From contig VRUB01000008.1 of NCBI GenBank assembly GCA_019456345.1, positions 1-38,346 of the forward strand: a DNA stretch of 38,346 nucleotides. Direction: 5' to 3'. Position 1 is the stretch's first letter. Each line of letters starts with the position of its first letter. The position numbers and the translations under genes were made by a program. This document shows positions 30,425 to 38,346 of this stretch, one piece after another. Origin of the DNA: Nitrospira sp. (GTDB lineage: Bacteria > Pseudomonadota > Gammaproteobacteria > Acidiferrobacterales > SPGG2). The notes below the pieces were generated by a model. The model was not told where the DNA came from and made no database searches. It saw only the letters and a program-made list of their open reading frames with translations.

Positions 30425-31473
30425 GATGTCTCCTTTAACTGTTCCAGCAGGCGCTTGATCGGGGCCGCGAACCCGCGCGCGTCAGGACGATCGAGGTTAT
30501 ACCAGCTTGCTCCCGCCGGCTCCATGAGCCTGTCGCTCGCACCCACGACACGACCCGTGATCGGCGTAATGTCGAGATGAAAGTGGCTGAACGTATGGCG
30601 CCGCGGTGGCCACGGGCAGTCGAGCTCGACCCGCAATCCGAGCGCATCGCGGCACCAGGCCGGCGCCTCGTCGACCGCGCACTCGGGAAACCCCCACAGG
30701 CCGCCCCACACGCCCGCCGGTGGTCGGCGTTGCAGCAGCACGCGGCCGCGCCCGTCGCGAATCATAAGCATCGCCACCACGCGCACCGGCCGGTGCCGGC
30801 GGGGCGCGGCCCCCGGGTAGGCCAGCGGGTCGCCGCACGCCTGGGCGGCGCAGGTGTCGCTTAGCGGACAGTGGGCGCAATCGGGATTGGCGCGCCGGCA
30901 CACGGTCGCCCCCAGGTCCATAATGGCCTGCGTGTACTCGCGCACGCGCGAGCGCGGTGTGTGTTCTTCGGCGAGCGCCCACAGCTGCCGTTCGACCTCG
31001 CGCCTCCCGGGCCAGCCGTTGATGGCGTGGTAACGCGCCAGCACGCGCTTGACGTTGCCATCGAGGACCACCGCGCGCTGGGCGAAGGCGAAGGCGACAA
31101 TCGCCGCTGCCGTCGATGGCCCGATGCCCGGCAGCGCGCGCACCACTTCGAAGTTCCGCGGGAACCTGCCACCGTGTCGATCCATGATCAGGTTTGCTGC
31201 CTTGTGCAGGTTGCGTGCTCGTGCGTAGTAACCCAGCCCGGTCCACAGATGCAGCACCTGATCGATATCGGCACGCGCCAGATCGCGGATGTGCGGGAAA
31301 CGCGTCGTGAACCGTTCGAAATACGGCACAACCGTCGCCACCTGCGTCTGTTGCAGCATGATCTCGGAGACCCAGATATGATAAGGGTCGTTTGCCTGCT
31401 TCCACGGCAGCTCCTTGCGACCGTGTCTGCGGTACCACGCGAGCAGTCGTTGAGCGAGGCCGGGCGCGCTCAT
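30421..31473 (-). CDS. mutY: A/G-specific adenine glycosylase MutY
   Basis: Removes adenine mispaired with 8-oxoguanine. The 350-residue protein has the catalytic Glu in [12 protein letters not shown], the helix-hairpin-helix [20 protein letters not shown] followed by the catalytic Asp region [12 protein letters not shown], and the [4Fe-4S] ligands [17 protein letters not shown] (CX6CX2CX5C). A Nudix-like C-terminal 8-oxoG-recognition domain begins near PVRVVAML and includes GLWGFPE. The start overlaps the stop of the exported START-like gene by four bases (ATGA), and the end overlaps yggX likewise, so translation is coupled through all three. Confidence 0.97.
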   Translation of the reverse strand: MSAPGLAQRLLAWYRRHGRKELPWKQANDPYHIWVSEIMLQQTQVATVVPYFERFTTRFPHIRDLARADIDQVLHLWTGLGYYARARNLHKAANLIMDRHGGRFPRNFEVVRALPGIGPSTAAAIVAFAFAQRAVVLDGNVKRVLARYHAINGWPGRREVERQLWALAEEHTPRSRVREYTQAIMDLGATVCRRANPDCAHCPLSDTCAAQACGDPLAYPGAAPRRHRPVRVVAMLMIRDGRGRVLLQRRPPAGVWGGLWGFPECAVDEAPAWCRDALGLRVELDCPWPPRRHTFSHFHLDITPITGRVVGASDRLMEPAGASWYNLDRPDARGFAAPIKRLLEQLKETS

Positions 31474-32036
31474 GGCGCGGCGAGGGCCTCGAGGTTGGTT
31501 GCGATGTTGATCAAGGTCTGGCGCAACTCGCGTTTCAGGATCCAGGGTCCGATCAGCGGCAGCAAAGAAAAACTGGGTACGAACTCCGCATGATAACGCA
31601 CGCGCGTGCGTCCCTGCTCAGGCTCAATCTGCCAGCGCTCGCGCCCGGAGCGAAAATCACTCTCCCCCGATATCATCACGCTGACGATATCCCCATTGCG
31701 GCGAACCCAGACATCCTTAAGCTGGCGGATGGTCTGGCACATAAACAGCACACAGGAGCGAAAGCTCAGGCGGATGCGTTGCCGGCCGTCGGCAAACGTC
31801 TTGACCAGGGTCGGCTCGCTCATGTTCTCCGCCAGGCGCGGCCAGTTCTTGTAATCGCTGAGAATTGCCCGCGCCGCCGCCGGTGTAGTCGCTAGCAGCA
31901 CATCAAAATTGACCACATAGGTGTCGTCGCTGCGCGTGACCTCGAGCATGCGGATCGTGACCCCGCCCGCGCACGCCGACGCACAGACCGTGGCCACAAT
32001 AAAAAGAAACAGGAGGCACGCGGCCGCGTTTCGCAT
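31470..32036 (-). CDS. exported SRPBCC/START-like (polyketide cyclase/dehydrase) protein
   Basis: A 188-residue precursor with a signal peptide (NAAACLLFLFIVATVCASACAG). The mature part has the SRPBCC pattern: 'YVVNFDVLLATTPAAARAILSDYKNWPRLAENM', paired strands 'RQRIRLSFRSCVLFMC' and 'RVRYHAEFVPSFSLLPLIGPWILKRELRQTLINIATNLEAL'. Such proteins bind lipids or hydrophobic ligands in a helix-grip cavity; here the ligand would be in the periplasm. It lies nine bases after asmA and overlaps mutY by four, so it shares their transcript. Function in this organism is unknown. Confidence 0.8.
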   Translation of the reverse strand: MRNAAACLLFLFIVATVCASACAGGVTIRMLEVTRSDDTYVVNFDVLLATTPAAARAILSDYKNWPRLAENMSEPTLVKTFADGRQRIRLSFRSCVLFMCQTIRQLKDVWVRRNGDIVSVMISGESDFRSGRERWQIEPEQGRTRVRYHAEFVPSFSLLPLIGPWILKRELRQTLINIATNLEALAAP

Positions 32037-32045
32037 GATGGGCGG

Positions 32046-34487
32046 CTAGAATTTGAATTTTTCCTTGAGTCTCTTCTTGAGCTTGTCTTCCAGCTTCTGC
32101 TTTTTCTGTTCTACTTTCTTGTCTACTTTCTTCTTGACCTCGGCCTTGATGAACGCATTCCAGTCCGGCTTGAATTGCGGCTCGGCAAGGCTGCCGCGGA
32201 TGTCGATCGGGATCGTCGTGCCCTTGCGCGCAGCGTCCTCCGCCACTTTCACCAGCAAACGGTAGTCAATCGTCTGTCTGGGTAGATCGGCCGTGCCCTT
32301 CCCGCTCGCCCACAGCCCACCCTTTTTCTTGTTCGCCAGCAAGAACGGCCCTTGCAGGCGCAGATCCTCGTTGCGGGCGACGCCGTTCTTGATCCTGACG
32401 CTGGCGCTGAAGCTGTCGAACCGGGTGCTGTCGGCGGGCTTGGGTTTGATCGTCGGGGGCCGGCCCTTGGCCTTCTCGGCAAGCGTGACGATGTCATTGA
32501 CCATCTTTTGCAGGTCCACGCCCTTGATCTCCCCTTTTTTCAGCGACAGCGCGAGTGTGCCGCTGAGTGTGCGGGTGATCGAATCGGCATCAAGCCCGCG
32601 CGCGCGAAGCTCCACGCTCAGGTTACCGGTACCGGAGAGCTGCTCGGTAATCTTGGCATCGCTCAGAAACGGCCCGAGCTTGACCGCGCTCAGCTTCTCC
32701 TTGACGGTGAACTTAGGCGTCTTGGCGCGGGCATCGATCACCGTCTTGCCGGCGTAGGCGCCGGCGTAGAGCCTGGCCTGATTGGGGCCTAAGGTAATGA
32801 GGCCATTTTTGGCCTTGAGCTTGATGGCCACATTGGCGGAGCGGATGCCGAATGCCTTGAGCTTGTTGATGCGCAGCTCGCCCTGCACGTCGAGTGCGCG
32901 CAAGGTATCCAGCGGGATCGCCACCGGTGCGGCACCGGATGGCCCCTGCGGCGCAGGTGCCTTGCCGCCCGGCGGGGGCGGGGGCAGATAGCGGTCCAGA
33001 TCGATCTGATTTAGCGAAAGATTGAAGCCGTAGGCCGGCTTGGCGAAGTTGCGAATCTTGAACGAGCCGCCAAGCGCGGTCTGATCGACCTTGGTGTTGA
33101 GCTTGGTCAACGCGAGGTGTTGCCCCGAGGCGCTGAAGTCTGTCTTCAATGAAACCTTGGCCAACGCGCGCTTGTCGGCGCTCGTGTAAACGATGCCAAG
33201 CTTGTTCATGAGCTTGCGCAGGTTAAAAGGCGCGATTTCGATGCGGCCGCTCGCCCGCGGTGCCTTTCGGATCTGTTGCGCTCGCAGGTTTGCGCTCAAG
33301 TTGAGCTCGTCGGCCGAAAGCGCGAGGCTGGCGATCTCAAGCCGGTCGCGAGCGAGATCCGCGCTGAAGCGAATTTTGAGCGATACTGTGGAAAAGGCGT
33401 TCTTTTGCGCCGGCTCGAGCTCAATGCCCAATAGATCAACCAGCGCCGCTGGCTTAAAGCTCGCTACTTCCAACTCACCGGCGACCTTGGGTTTTTCAAG
33501 TATATCGCTGCCCTTCAGGTTGCCTACCAGCGCGAGATCGTTGACCCTCACATTGAGCGCGGAGAGCGCCAGCGTCTGTTGGCCGAGGTCCACGCTGAAC
33601 GCTGAATTCAAGCCGACCGTGTCGATTCCGGCTGGCAGCGCAACGGCGAGCTTGTTCGTCAGCGGTTTGGGATCAAACGGCGCCACATCGATACTGCCCT
33701 CGACGACAGGCGCGTCCCTGATTTGGCGGCCTTTGAGATTTCCTTTCAATGCCAGCTCGTCCACATTGAGTTGCAGTCTCGGCATGTCGAGCGTCTGCTG
33801 CTCGAGGTCGAGCGTAGCGCGTGTATCGAGACCGACACGTACCGTCTGCGGTGGGTCGCCGACGTCAAGGTCAAAACCTATCTGCATGTCGACAGGTTCA
33901 CCGGGAACGATCTTTCCTGACTTGAGCTCGAGCGCCATTAACTCGTAGCGCTGGCCCGCCCTCTGATCGAGCCATAGGATTTTGCCGTTGCTGACACGGA
34001 TGCCGCCGACTGTCAGCGCCGCGATGGCTGGCGCTGCGGGTGTAGCCGCGTCAGGCGTGGGGGGCTTTTGCGCTTTCACCTCGCTGTCGGCGAGATCGGC
34101 CCAGTTGGTCACGCCTGCTTTGTTCTTCATCAAGTTGAGCTCAAGCCCATCGAGCAGAATCGTGTCCACGACGAGTTCTTTGCGCAGCAACGGCAATACT
34201 TCGACACGCACGCCGGCAGCCGCTACACGGGCGAAAGGCTGCTCCCCGAAACCGGGCGCGTTGGCGAGCTCGACCGCGCCCGTCTCCAGCCCCAACCAGG
34301 GGAATAACGAGAGCTTGAGGTCGCCCTCGATTCTCAAGTCGCGCCCGGTGTTCTCCTTGACCGCCGCGATGATCTCGTCTTTGTAGTCGTTCGGATCGAT
34401 CAGCAGCGCCACGGTGATGGCGAGCGCCACGATCCCCACAATCGCCACGCCCAGCACGATGGCCAGGATTTTCAGGGCTTTCCTCAG
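32046..34487 (-). CDS. AsmA family inner-membrane-anchored periplasmic protein
   Basis: A large bridge-like protein of the AsmA family, implicated in outer-membrane assembly or lipid transport. An N-terminal transmembrane helix (LRKALKILAIVLGVAIVGIVALAITVALL) is followed by the AsmA signature LIDPNDYKDEIIAAVKENTGRDLRIEGDLKLS. Repeated beta-strand blocks ('DELALKGNLKGRQI', 'NDLALVGNLKGSDI', 'DELNLSANLRAQQI') and a lysine-rich tail follow. A GTG at 34457 is the first common start codon (803 aa), but it cuts into the membrane helix. A CTG at 34487 has GGAGG eight bases upstream, giving RKALKIL, the usual family opening, and 813 residues. I chose the CTG. tRNA-Gly ends 22 bases upstream. Confidence 0.87.
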   Translation of the reverse strand: MRKALKILAIVLGVAIVGIVALAITVALLIDPNDYKDEIIAAVKENTGRDLRIEGDLKLSLFPWLGLETGAVELANAPGFGEQPFARVAAAGVRVEVLPLLRKELVVDTILLDGLELNLMKNKAGVTNWADLADSEVKAQKPPTPDAATPAAPAIAALTVGGIRVSNGKILWLDQRAGQRYELMALELKSGKIVPGEPVDMQIGFDLDVGDPPQTVRVGLDTRATLDLEQQTLDMPRLQLNVDELALKGNLKGRQIRDAPVVEGSIDVAPFDPKPLTNKLAVALPAGIDTVGLNSAFSVDLGQQTLALSALNVRVNDLALVGNLKGSDILEKPKVAGELEVASFKPAALVDLLGIELEPAQKNAFSTVSLKIRFSADLARDRLEIASLALSADELNLSANLRAQQIRKAPRASGRIEIAPFNLRKLMNKLGIVYTSADKRALAKVSLKTDFSASGQHLALTKLNTKVDQTALGGSFKIRNFAKPAYGFNLSLNQIDLDRYLPPPPPGGKAPAPQGPSGAAPVAIPLDTLRALDVQGELRINKLKAFGIRSANVAIKLKAKNGLITLGPNQARLYAGAYAGKTVIDARAKTPKFTVKEKLSAVKLGPFLSDAKITEQLSGTGNLSVELRARGLDADSITRTLSGTLALSLKKGEIKGVDLQKMVNDIVTLAEKAKGRPPTIKPKPADSTRFDSFSASVRIKNGVARNEDLRLQGPFLLANKKKGGLWASGKGTADLPRQTIDYRLLVKVAEDAARKGTTIPIDIRGSLAEPQFKPDWNAFIKAEVKKKVDKKVEQKKQKLEDKLKKRLKEKFKF

Positions 34488-34509
34488 CGCTCTATCCTCC
34501 GGTAAGGGT

Positions 34510-34583
34510 TGGAGCGGGTGATGGGAATCGAACCCACGTCATCAGCTTGGGAAGCTGAGGTTCTACCATTGAACCACACCCGC
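34510..34583 (-). tRNA. tRNA-Gly (anticodon CCC)
   Basis: The minus strand gives a 74-base cloverleaf with encoded CCA: acceptor GCGGGTG/CACCCGC, D arm GGTTCAATGGTAGAACC, anticodon stem TCAGC/GCTGA with loop TTCCCAA (anticodon CCC), and GTTCGATTC in the T arm. It reads GGG codons. It heads the minus-strand block leading into asmA. Confidence 0.96.
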
Positions 34584-34658
34584 GTGCGTTGGGCCGCGCT
34601 TCGCAATACAATAGCCAAGACCATTGTAACCCAGTTAGTTTTCACTGACAGGCCCGAT

Positions 34659-34868
34659 ATGACAAGAATCTTCGTCAACGGGGAAGAACGGCCGCTGCCC
34701 GGCCCGGTGACGGTGGTAGGACTGCTGCAGGAGCTGGGCCTCGCGGACGCGCGCGTGGCGGTGGCGGTCAACCGCAAGATTATCCCCCGCAGCCGCCACT
34801 GCGAACATCAGCTGCGCGACGAGGATCAGGTGGAGATCGTTCGGGCCATAGGGGGTGGATGTGGATAA
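34659..34868 (+). CDS. thiS: sulfur carrier protein ThiS with a C-terminal Cys-Gly extension
   Basis: Carries sulfur as a C-terminal thiocarboxylate for thiazole synthesis. The 69-residue ubiquitin-like protein begins [16 protein letters not shown] and keeps [22 protein letters not shown] and [11 protein letters not shown]. Active ThiS must end in Gly-Gly; here the frame reads IGGGCG before the stop, so two residues follow the glycines. The stop overlaps the thiG ATG (TAATG), so the ending is not a misread frame in the downstream direction. The upstream frame runs through the tRNA on the other strand and is not used. The tail could need trimming, as for the Pseudomonas QbsE protein. Confidence 0.92.
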   Translation: MTRIFVNGEERPLPGPVTVVGLLQELGLADARVAVAVNRKIIPRSRHCEHQLRDEDQVEIVRAIGGGCG

Positions 34869-35695
34869 TGAGCACGCACGCTGAGCAAATTCCTGAACCG
34901 GCGCGCCCGGGGGGCGCGGATGACCCGCTGGTAATCGCCGGTGTCGCCTATGGCTCGCGCCTGCTCGTCGGTACCGGAAAGTACAAGGACCTGGACGAGA
35001 CCGCTCGCGCCGTCGCCGCGAGCGGGGCGCAGATCGTCACGGTGGCCGTACGGCGCACCAACATCGGCCAGCACCCGGGCGAGCCCAGCCTGCTCGATGT
35101 GATACCGCCGGATAAGTACACGCTGCTGCCGAATACCGCGGGGTGCTACAACGCCGAGGATGCGGTATTCACCTGTGGGCTGGCGCGCGAGCTGCTGGGC
35201 GGCCACGAGCTGGTCAAGCTCGAGGTGCTGGGGGATGCACAGACGCTGTTTCCGGATATCCCCGAGACCCTGAAGGCCGCCGAGATCCTGATCAAGGACG
35301 GCTTCAAGGTGATGGTCTACACTAACGACGACCCCATTATGGCCAAGCGCTTCGAGGACATGGGTTGCGTTGCGGTGATGCCGCTGGCCGCTCCGATCGG
35401 CTCCGGGCTCGGGATCCGTAACCCTTACAATATTCGCTTCATCGTCGAAGCCGCGCAGGTACCGATCCTGGTCGATGCCGGTGTGGGCACCGCCAGCGAC
35501 GCGGCGGTCGCGATGGAGCTCGGATGCGATGGTGTGCTGATGAACACCGCCATCGCAGCCGCCAAGAACCCGGTGCTGATGGCCTCAGCCATGAAAAAAG
35601 CAATCGCGGCCGGGCGCGAGGCCTACCTCGCCGGGCGCATGCCGCGCAAGCGTTACGGGTCGGCCTCATCACCCATCGACGGGGCGTTTTTCTGA
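34868..35695 (+). CDS. thiG: thiazole synthase ThiG
   Basis: Builds the thiamin thiazole from deoxyxylulose 5-phosphate, dehydroglycine and ThiS-thiocarboxylate. The 275-residue TIM barrel has [19 protein letters not shown], the Schiff-base Lys117 in [22 protein letters not shown], and phosphate-binding loops [14 protein letters not shown] and [28 protein letters not shown]. The ATG at 34868 shares a base with the thiS stop, so the two are coupled; this is also normal for the thiS-thiG-trmB neighbourhood of gammaproteobacteria. It comes after a short, somewhat variable N-terminal stretch. Confidence 0.97.
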   Translation: MSTHAEQIPEPARPGGADDPLVIAGVAYGSRLLVGTGKYKDLDETARAVAASGAQIVTVAVRRTNIGQHPGEPSLLDVIPPDKYTLLPNTAGCYNAEDAVFTCGLARELLGGHELVKLEVLGDAQTLFPDIPETLKAAEILIKDGFKVMVYTNDDPIMAKRFEDMGCVAVMPLAAPIGSGLGIRNPYNIRFIVEAAQVPILVDAGVGTASDAAVAMELGCDGVLMNTAIAAAKNPVLMASAMKKAIAAGREAYLAGRMPRKRYGSASSPIDGAFF

Positions 35696-35705
35696 GCTCC
35701 AGCTG

Positions 35706-35783
35706 CAAGCAGCAAGTTACAAGTAGCCAGGAATCACGAGCGCTTGCTTCTCACTTGCTGCTTGCCACTTGAGACTTGCCACT
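35706..35783. repeat. intergenic cluster of short CTTGC/GCAAG repeats
   Basis: CAAGCAGCAAGT (35706-35717) and its exact complement ACTTGCTGCTTG (35753-35764) form an inverted repeat with a 35-base gap, and CTTGCCACT occurs twice (35761-35769 and 35775-35783). Such low-complexity CAAGT/CTTGC mixtures are seen between genes in some proteobacterial genomes. It separates thiG from trmB and could end or attenuate the thiSG transcript. Confidence 0.6.
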
Positions 35784-35803
35784 GGTATTTCCGTTTGTCT
35801 CGC

Positions 35804-36517
35804 ATGACTCAGTCTGATGTCACGGCGCCCGAACGCCCCAGGCCTGTGCGCCAGGTCCGCAGTTATGTCAGACGCGAGGGTCGCATGACGCGTGCGCAGC
35901 GACGCGCGCTGCACGAGCTTTGGCCCAGGTACGGAATTGATGCGCAGGGCGGGCTGTTGCAGTTCGAGCAGCTGTTCGGACGTCGCACCCCGGTGTATCT
36001 GGAGATCGGGTTTGGCAACGGTGAGGCCTTGTGCGAGCTGGCCAGCGCACACCCGCAAAGTGATTACCTGGGCATAGAGGTATACCGCCCGGGCGTGGGC
36101 AGCTTGTTGCTGAAACTGGAGCAACGTGCGCTCACTAATGTACGCGTCATTTGCGCGGACGCTGCTGCTGCCCTGAGCCATCGCATCCCATGCGACTCGC
36201 TCGACGCGATCTACCTGTTCTTCCCCGATCCCTGGCCGAAGAAACGCCACCACAAGCGTCGCCTGGTCCAGCTCGACTTCCTCGAGCAGGTGACGGCCCG
36301 CCTAAAACCGGGGGGTTACTTTCACGTCGCAACGGACTGGGAAGATTATGCCGCCCATGTACTGGCGGTGGCCGCACGCGTGCCCGCCCTGAGCAATATC
36401 GCCGGCAGGCGGCGCTACGCGAGCCGTCCCGATTACCGCTGCCGCACCCGCTTTGAGCGCCGCGGGCAAGAACTCGGGCACAGTATCCGGGACCTCGTGT
36501 TTGAGCGCCGCCACTAG
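35804..36517 (+). CDS. trmB: tRNA (guanine-N7-)-methyltransferase TrmB
   Basis: Methylates guanine 46 in the tRNA variable loop using SAM. The 237-residue protein has the N-terminal RPVRQVRSYVRREGRMTRAQRRAL, the SAM loop LEIGFGNGEALCELA, the adenine-contact EVYRPG, the signature FPDPWPKKRHHKRR and the C-terminal TRFERRGQELGHSIRDLVF. The ATG at 35804 fits the family start; the frame is open to 35744 through the repeat cluster and that part is not family-like. It follows thiG in a common gammaproteobacterial order. Confidence 0.96.
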   Translation: MTQSDVTAPERPRPVRQVRSYVRREGRMTRAQRRALHELWPRYGIDAQGGLLQFEQLFGRRTPVYLEIGFGNGEALCELASAHPQSDYLGIEVYRPGVGSLLLKLEQRALTNVRVICADAAAALSHRIPCDSLDAIYLFFPDPWPKKRHHKRRLVQLDFLEQVTARLKPGGYFHVATDWEDYAAHVLAVAARVPALSNIAGRRRYASRPDYRCRTRFERRGQELGHSIRDLVFERRH

Positions 36518-36623
36518 CGGCAACCGACAGGCGCGCCCAAACCATCGAGGATGGCGCCTGACGGCACACAGCCACGTGGTCGCCACCCAAGCGCTGCGCG
36601 GGTATCGCCTGGTTCGGCGGGGG

Positions 36624-36632
36624 TGCTACAAT
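36624..36632 (+). promoter_or_regulatory. candidate extended -10 promoter of the protein kinase gene
   Basis: TGCTACAAT is an extended -10 element (TGn plus TACAAT). No -35 match lies at the right distance, as is usual for this class. A start near 36639 would give a leader of about 100 bases containing the two hairpins described next. Weakly supported. Confidence 0.35.
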
Positions 36633-36659
36633 TCAGCAATCAGATCTTTTGGTTTATAA

Positions 36660-36705
36660 GGTCCCATCGGGACCCGCCGTGTCAAAGGGCAGAAACGGCG
36701 GGTCC
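36660..36705 (+). promoter_or_regulatory. kinase leader with two mutually exclusive hairpins
   Basis: Hairpin A: GGTCCC (36660-36665), loop ATC, GGGACC (36669-36674). Hairpin B: GGACCCGCCGT (36670-36680), 14-base loop, ACGGCGGGTCC (36695-36705), all eleven pairs perfect. The two share bases 36670-36674, so only one can form at a time. No T-run follows B, so if this switch is real it is not a simple terminator. It ends 35 bases before the kinase ATG. Confidence 0.55.
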
Positions 36706-36740
36706 GTGAACCATTGCGGAGGATCGTAGAGGACGACGCA

Positions 36741-38246
36741 ATGTCAGTGACCTATCATCACGCCCTGGCGCCCGGTACCCGAATCGAGTCCTACGAGGTC
36801 AACCACGTGCTGGGCGTGGGCGGGTTTGGCGTAACCTATCGCGCCTTTGATCATACGCTGCAGCGCCAGGTGGCGATAAAGGAGTATCTGCCGACGGGGC
36901 TCGCGGTGCGCACGCCCGATGGGACCACGGTCGGCCCGAAGTCCGACAACGACGTCGAGAATTACGAGTATGGGCTGAAGCGTTTTCTCGACGAAGCACG
37001 CACGCTGGCGAGATTCCGTGAACCGAATATCGTTCGCGTTATCCGCTACCTCGAGGCGCACGGCACCGCCTACTTCATTATGGACTACGAAGACGGTCAG
37101 CCGCTGAGCAAGCGCCTGAAGAAGGCGGTGACCTTGAGCGAAGATGAGATCCTGGCCATCATCGTTCCCATTGTGCGTAGCCTGCGCGCCGTGCACGCGC
37201 AACAGTTCCTGCATCGCGACATCAAGCCCGCTAACATCTACCTGCGCAAGGACGGCTCACCGGTGCTGCTGGATTTTGGCTCCGCGCGACAAGCGCTTGG
37301 CGAGCAGAGTCGCGCCATGACCGGTATGGTCACCCCGGGGTACGCGCCCTTCGAGCAATACTTCACCAAAGGCAAGCAAGGCCCCGCCACCGACCTCTAC
37401 GGGATCGGCGCAACCATGTACCACTGTGTTACCGGCGTAGCCCCGATCGCAGCGACCGAGCGCATCGCGGAGATTCAGGACGGTGAGTCTGATCCCATAG
37501 GAAACCTGGGCACTCATGTCGAGAAAAACTACAGCCCGTCGTTCTTGCGTGCCATGATGTGGCTGCTTGAACCGAATGCCAAGCACCGCCCCCAGACCGT
37601 TAATGAGGCATTGGCGGCGCTCGAGCACGGTGGCAGCGACCGCGCCGCGAGCACAATGACACCGCCGAGCGAGCAAACCCAGAGCACGGCGGCAGCGACA
37701 GACTTCCAGGAAACGGCCAGTATCGATGAGCTGTCCGATACCGGCGCGTCGTGGAAGGCAGATGTGCTGCAGACAGTGGAGATCAACCTGGAACGCCACA
37801 TTGGCCCTTTGTCCAAGGCGCTTGTGCGTAAGGCCGCGCAGAAAACCGCCAATGTCGAGGAATTGACCGAGCTTTTGGCGCGATTCATTCCCGCGGAGCG
37901 CGATAAGACCGTGTTCCTGGCCAAGACCCAGGTCATACGAGATACGCAAATGCCCAAAGATTTGCGACCGCCGGAAGCGCCGCAGCGGCGCGGCCCGCAA
38001 CGCCGTGCGCCCGTAGAGCAGGACCGGCCGCCGCAGCCGTCGGTCACATTGGAGGAACGCCTGTTAAAGGCGGCGGAAGAGAGCCTTGCCGTCTACGTCG
38101 GGCCGTTGGCCAAGGTCCTGGTCAAGCGCGCGGCGCGCCAGACCTCGGATCTGGATGAGTTCTGTCAGATCCTGGCCAAGGAACTGCCGGATGAACAGCG
38201 GCGAACCGCCTTTTGCACTGCGTTGCGTCGAAAAGCGTTATCCTAA
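36741..38246 (+). CDS. serine/threonine protein kinase with two C-terminal repeat domains
   Basis: A 501-residue cytosolic Hanks-type kinase with no membrane segment. The P-loop GVGGFG (about 25-30), ATP-contact Lys47 in VAIKEYLP, catalytic HRDIKPANIYL (His158-Asp160), DFGSARQ (Asp178) and the activation-segment GYAPFEQY are intact, so it should be active. After a linker rich in Thr/Ser come two related modules, about residues 337-397 and 436-499. Each has a helix ending in IGPLSKALVRKAA or VGPLAKVLVKRAA, then a helix-turn ending in LLARFIP or ILAKELP. A GAGG eight bases upstream selects the ATG at 36741 over a start at 36714. The C-terminal repeats recur in proteobacterial kinases; their ligand is unknown. 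Downstream is only window-end sequence. Confidence 0.92.
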   Translation: MSVTYHHALAPGTRIESYEVNHVLGVGGFGVTYRAFDHTLQRQVAIKEYLPTGLAVRTPDGTTVGPKSDNDVENYEYGLKRFLDEARTLARFREPNIVRVIRYLEAHGTAYFIMDYEDGQPLSKRLKKAVTLSEDEILAIIVPIVRSLRAVHAQQFLHRDIKPANIYLRKDGSPVLLDFGSARQALGEQSRAMTGMVTPGYAPFEQYFTKGKQGPATDLYGIGATMYHCVTGVAPIAATERIAEIQDGESDPIGNLGTHVEKNYSPSFLRAMMWLLEPNAKHRPQTVNEALAALEHGGSDRAASTMTPPSEQTQSTAAATDFQETASIDELSDTGASWKADVLQTVEINLERHIGPLSKALVRKAAQKTANVEELTELLARFIPAERDKTVFLAKTQVIRDTQMPKDLRPPEAPQRRGPQRRAPVEQDRPPQPSVTLEERLLKAAEESLAVYVGPLAKVLVKRAARQTSDLDEFCQILAKELPDEQRRTAFCTALRRKALS

Positions 38247-38346
38247 TGCATCGAAATTGGCAGAATTCTGCGCCATAAGGGGCTAGAATAAGGCGATCGT
38301 CGACCCTGCATCGTTAGCACGCGCCTCGCAGGTCTGCAGTCAGGTG

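Noticed and set aside
30497-31438. A 313-codon minus-strand open frame overlapping mutY in another register
   Set aside because: Arg/Ala/Gly-rich out-of-frame reading of mutY, whose motifs are intact.
38255-38275. GCAGAATTCTGC palindrome after the kinase gene as a terminator
   Set aside because: Self-complementary with no loop and no T-run; it may simply be chance near the window end.

Overview
The window looks like chromosome of a GC-rich gammaproteobacterium, probably close to Chromatiales, Ectothiorhodospiraceae or Acidiferrobacterales. I base this on the neighbourhoods rather than on any marker gene: kdkA / UDP-xylose synthase / waaA / tolC / PIMT / thiC, yrfG with nudE and cysQ, asmA / SRPBCC / mutY / yggX / tRNA-Phe, and thiS-thiG-trmB. 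The genus cannot be told from the sequence. There are no rRNA genes, CRISPR arrays or intact transposons.

Layout. 0-5.3 kb is a cell-envelope block: a 5'-truncated Kdo kinase faces a minus-strand series of PIMT-like methyltransferase, TolC, Kdo transferase (waaA) and UDP-glucuronate decarboxylase. 5.4-7.5 kb holds thiC behind a TPP riboswitch; its stop codon overlaps that of a convergent LCAT-like lipoprotein hydrolase. 9.2-14.9 kb is nucleotide housekeeping (yrfG, nudE, cysQ), a STAS-like protein, a glycerol-kinase-like FGGY kinase, a glycerophosphodiester phosphodiesterase and a secreted unknown. 15-20.8 kb is a tight methionine-cycle operon: ArsR/methyltransferase fusion regulator, metF, metH, with a near-consensus promoter whose spacer and -10 box are covered by a perfect inverted repeat. 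21-24.3 kb is a run of small exported proteins of unknown function plus an exported eight-repeat ankyrin protein.

24.3-29.9 kb is a mixed, decaying segment ending at the 3' end of a tRNA-Phe gene. It contains a probable gene remnant, a small zinc-ribbon ORF, a broken cheW, an inositol-phosphate operon, another zinc-ribbon protein, a transposase remnant and a perfect 18-bp palindrome. The inositol operon comprises inositol-1-phosphate synthase with two compensating frameshifts, a fused cytidylyltransferase/CDP-alcohol phosphotransferase resembling the di-myo-inositol-phosphate enzyme of thermophiles, and a translationally coupled HD-domain protein.

29.9-34.6 kb is a minus-strand block from tRNA-Gly(CCC) through asmA, a START-like exported protein, mutY and yggX to tRNA-Phe(GAA). 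34.6-36.5 kb is thiS-thiG-trmB. The window ends with a Ser/Thr protein kinase carrying two copies of a C-terminal repeat domain, preceded by a leader with two mutually exclusive hairpins.

The most unusual items are the inositol-phosphate/HD operon, the methionine operon's operator-promoter, the extra Cys-Gly at the ThiS tail, and the kinase with its structured leader.
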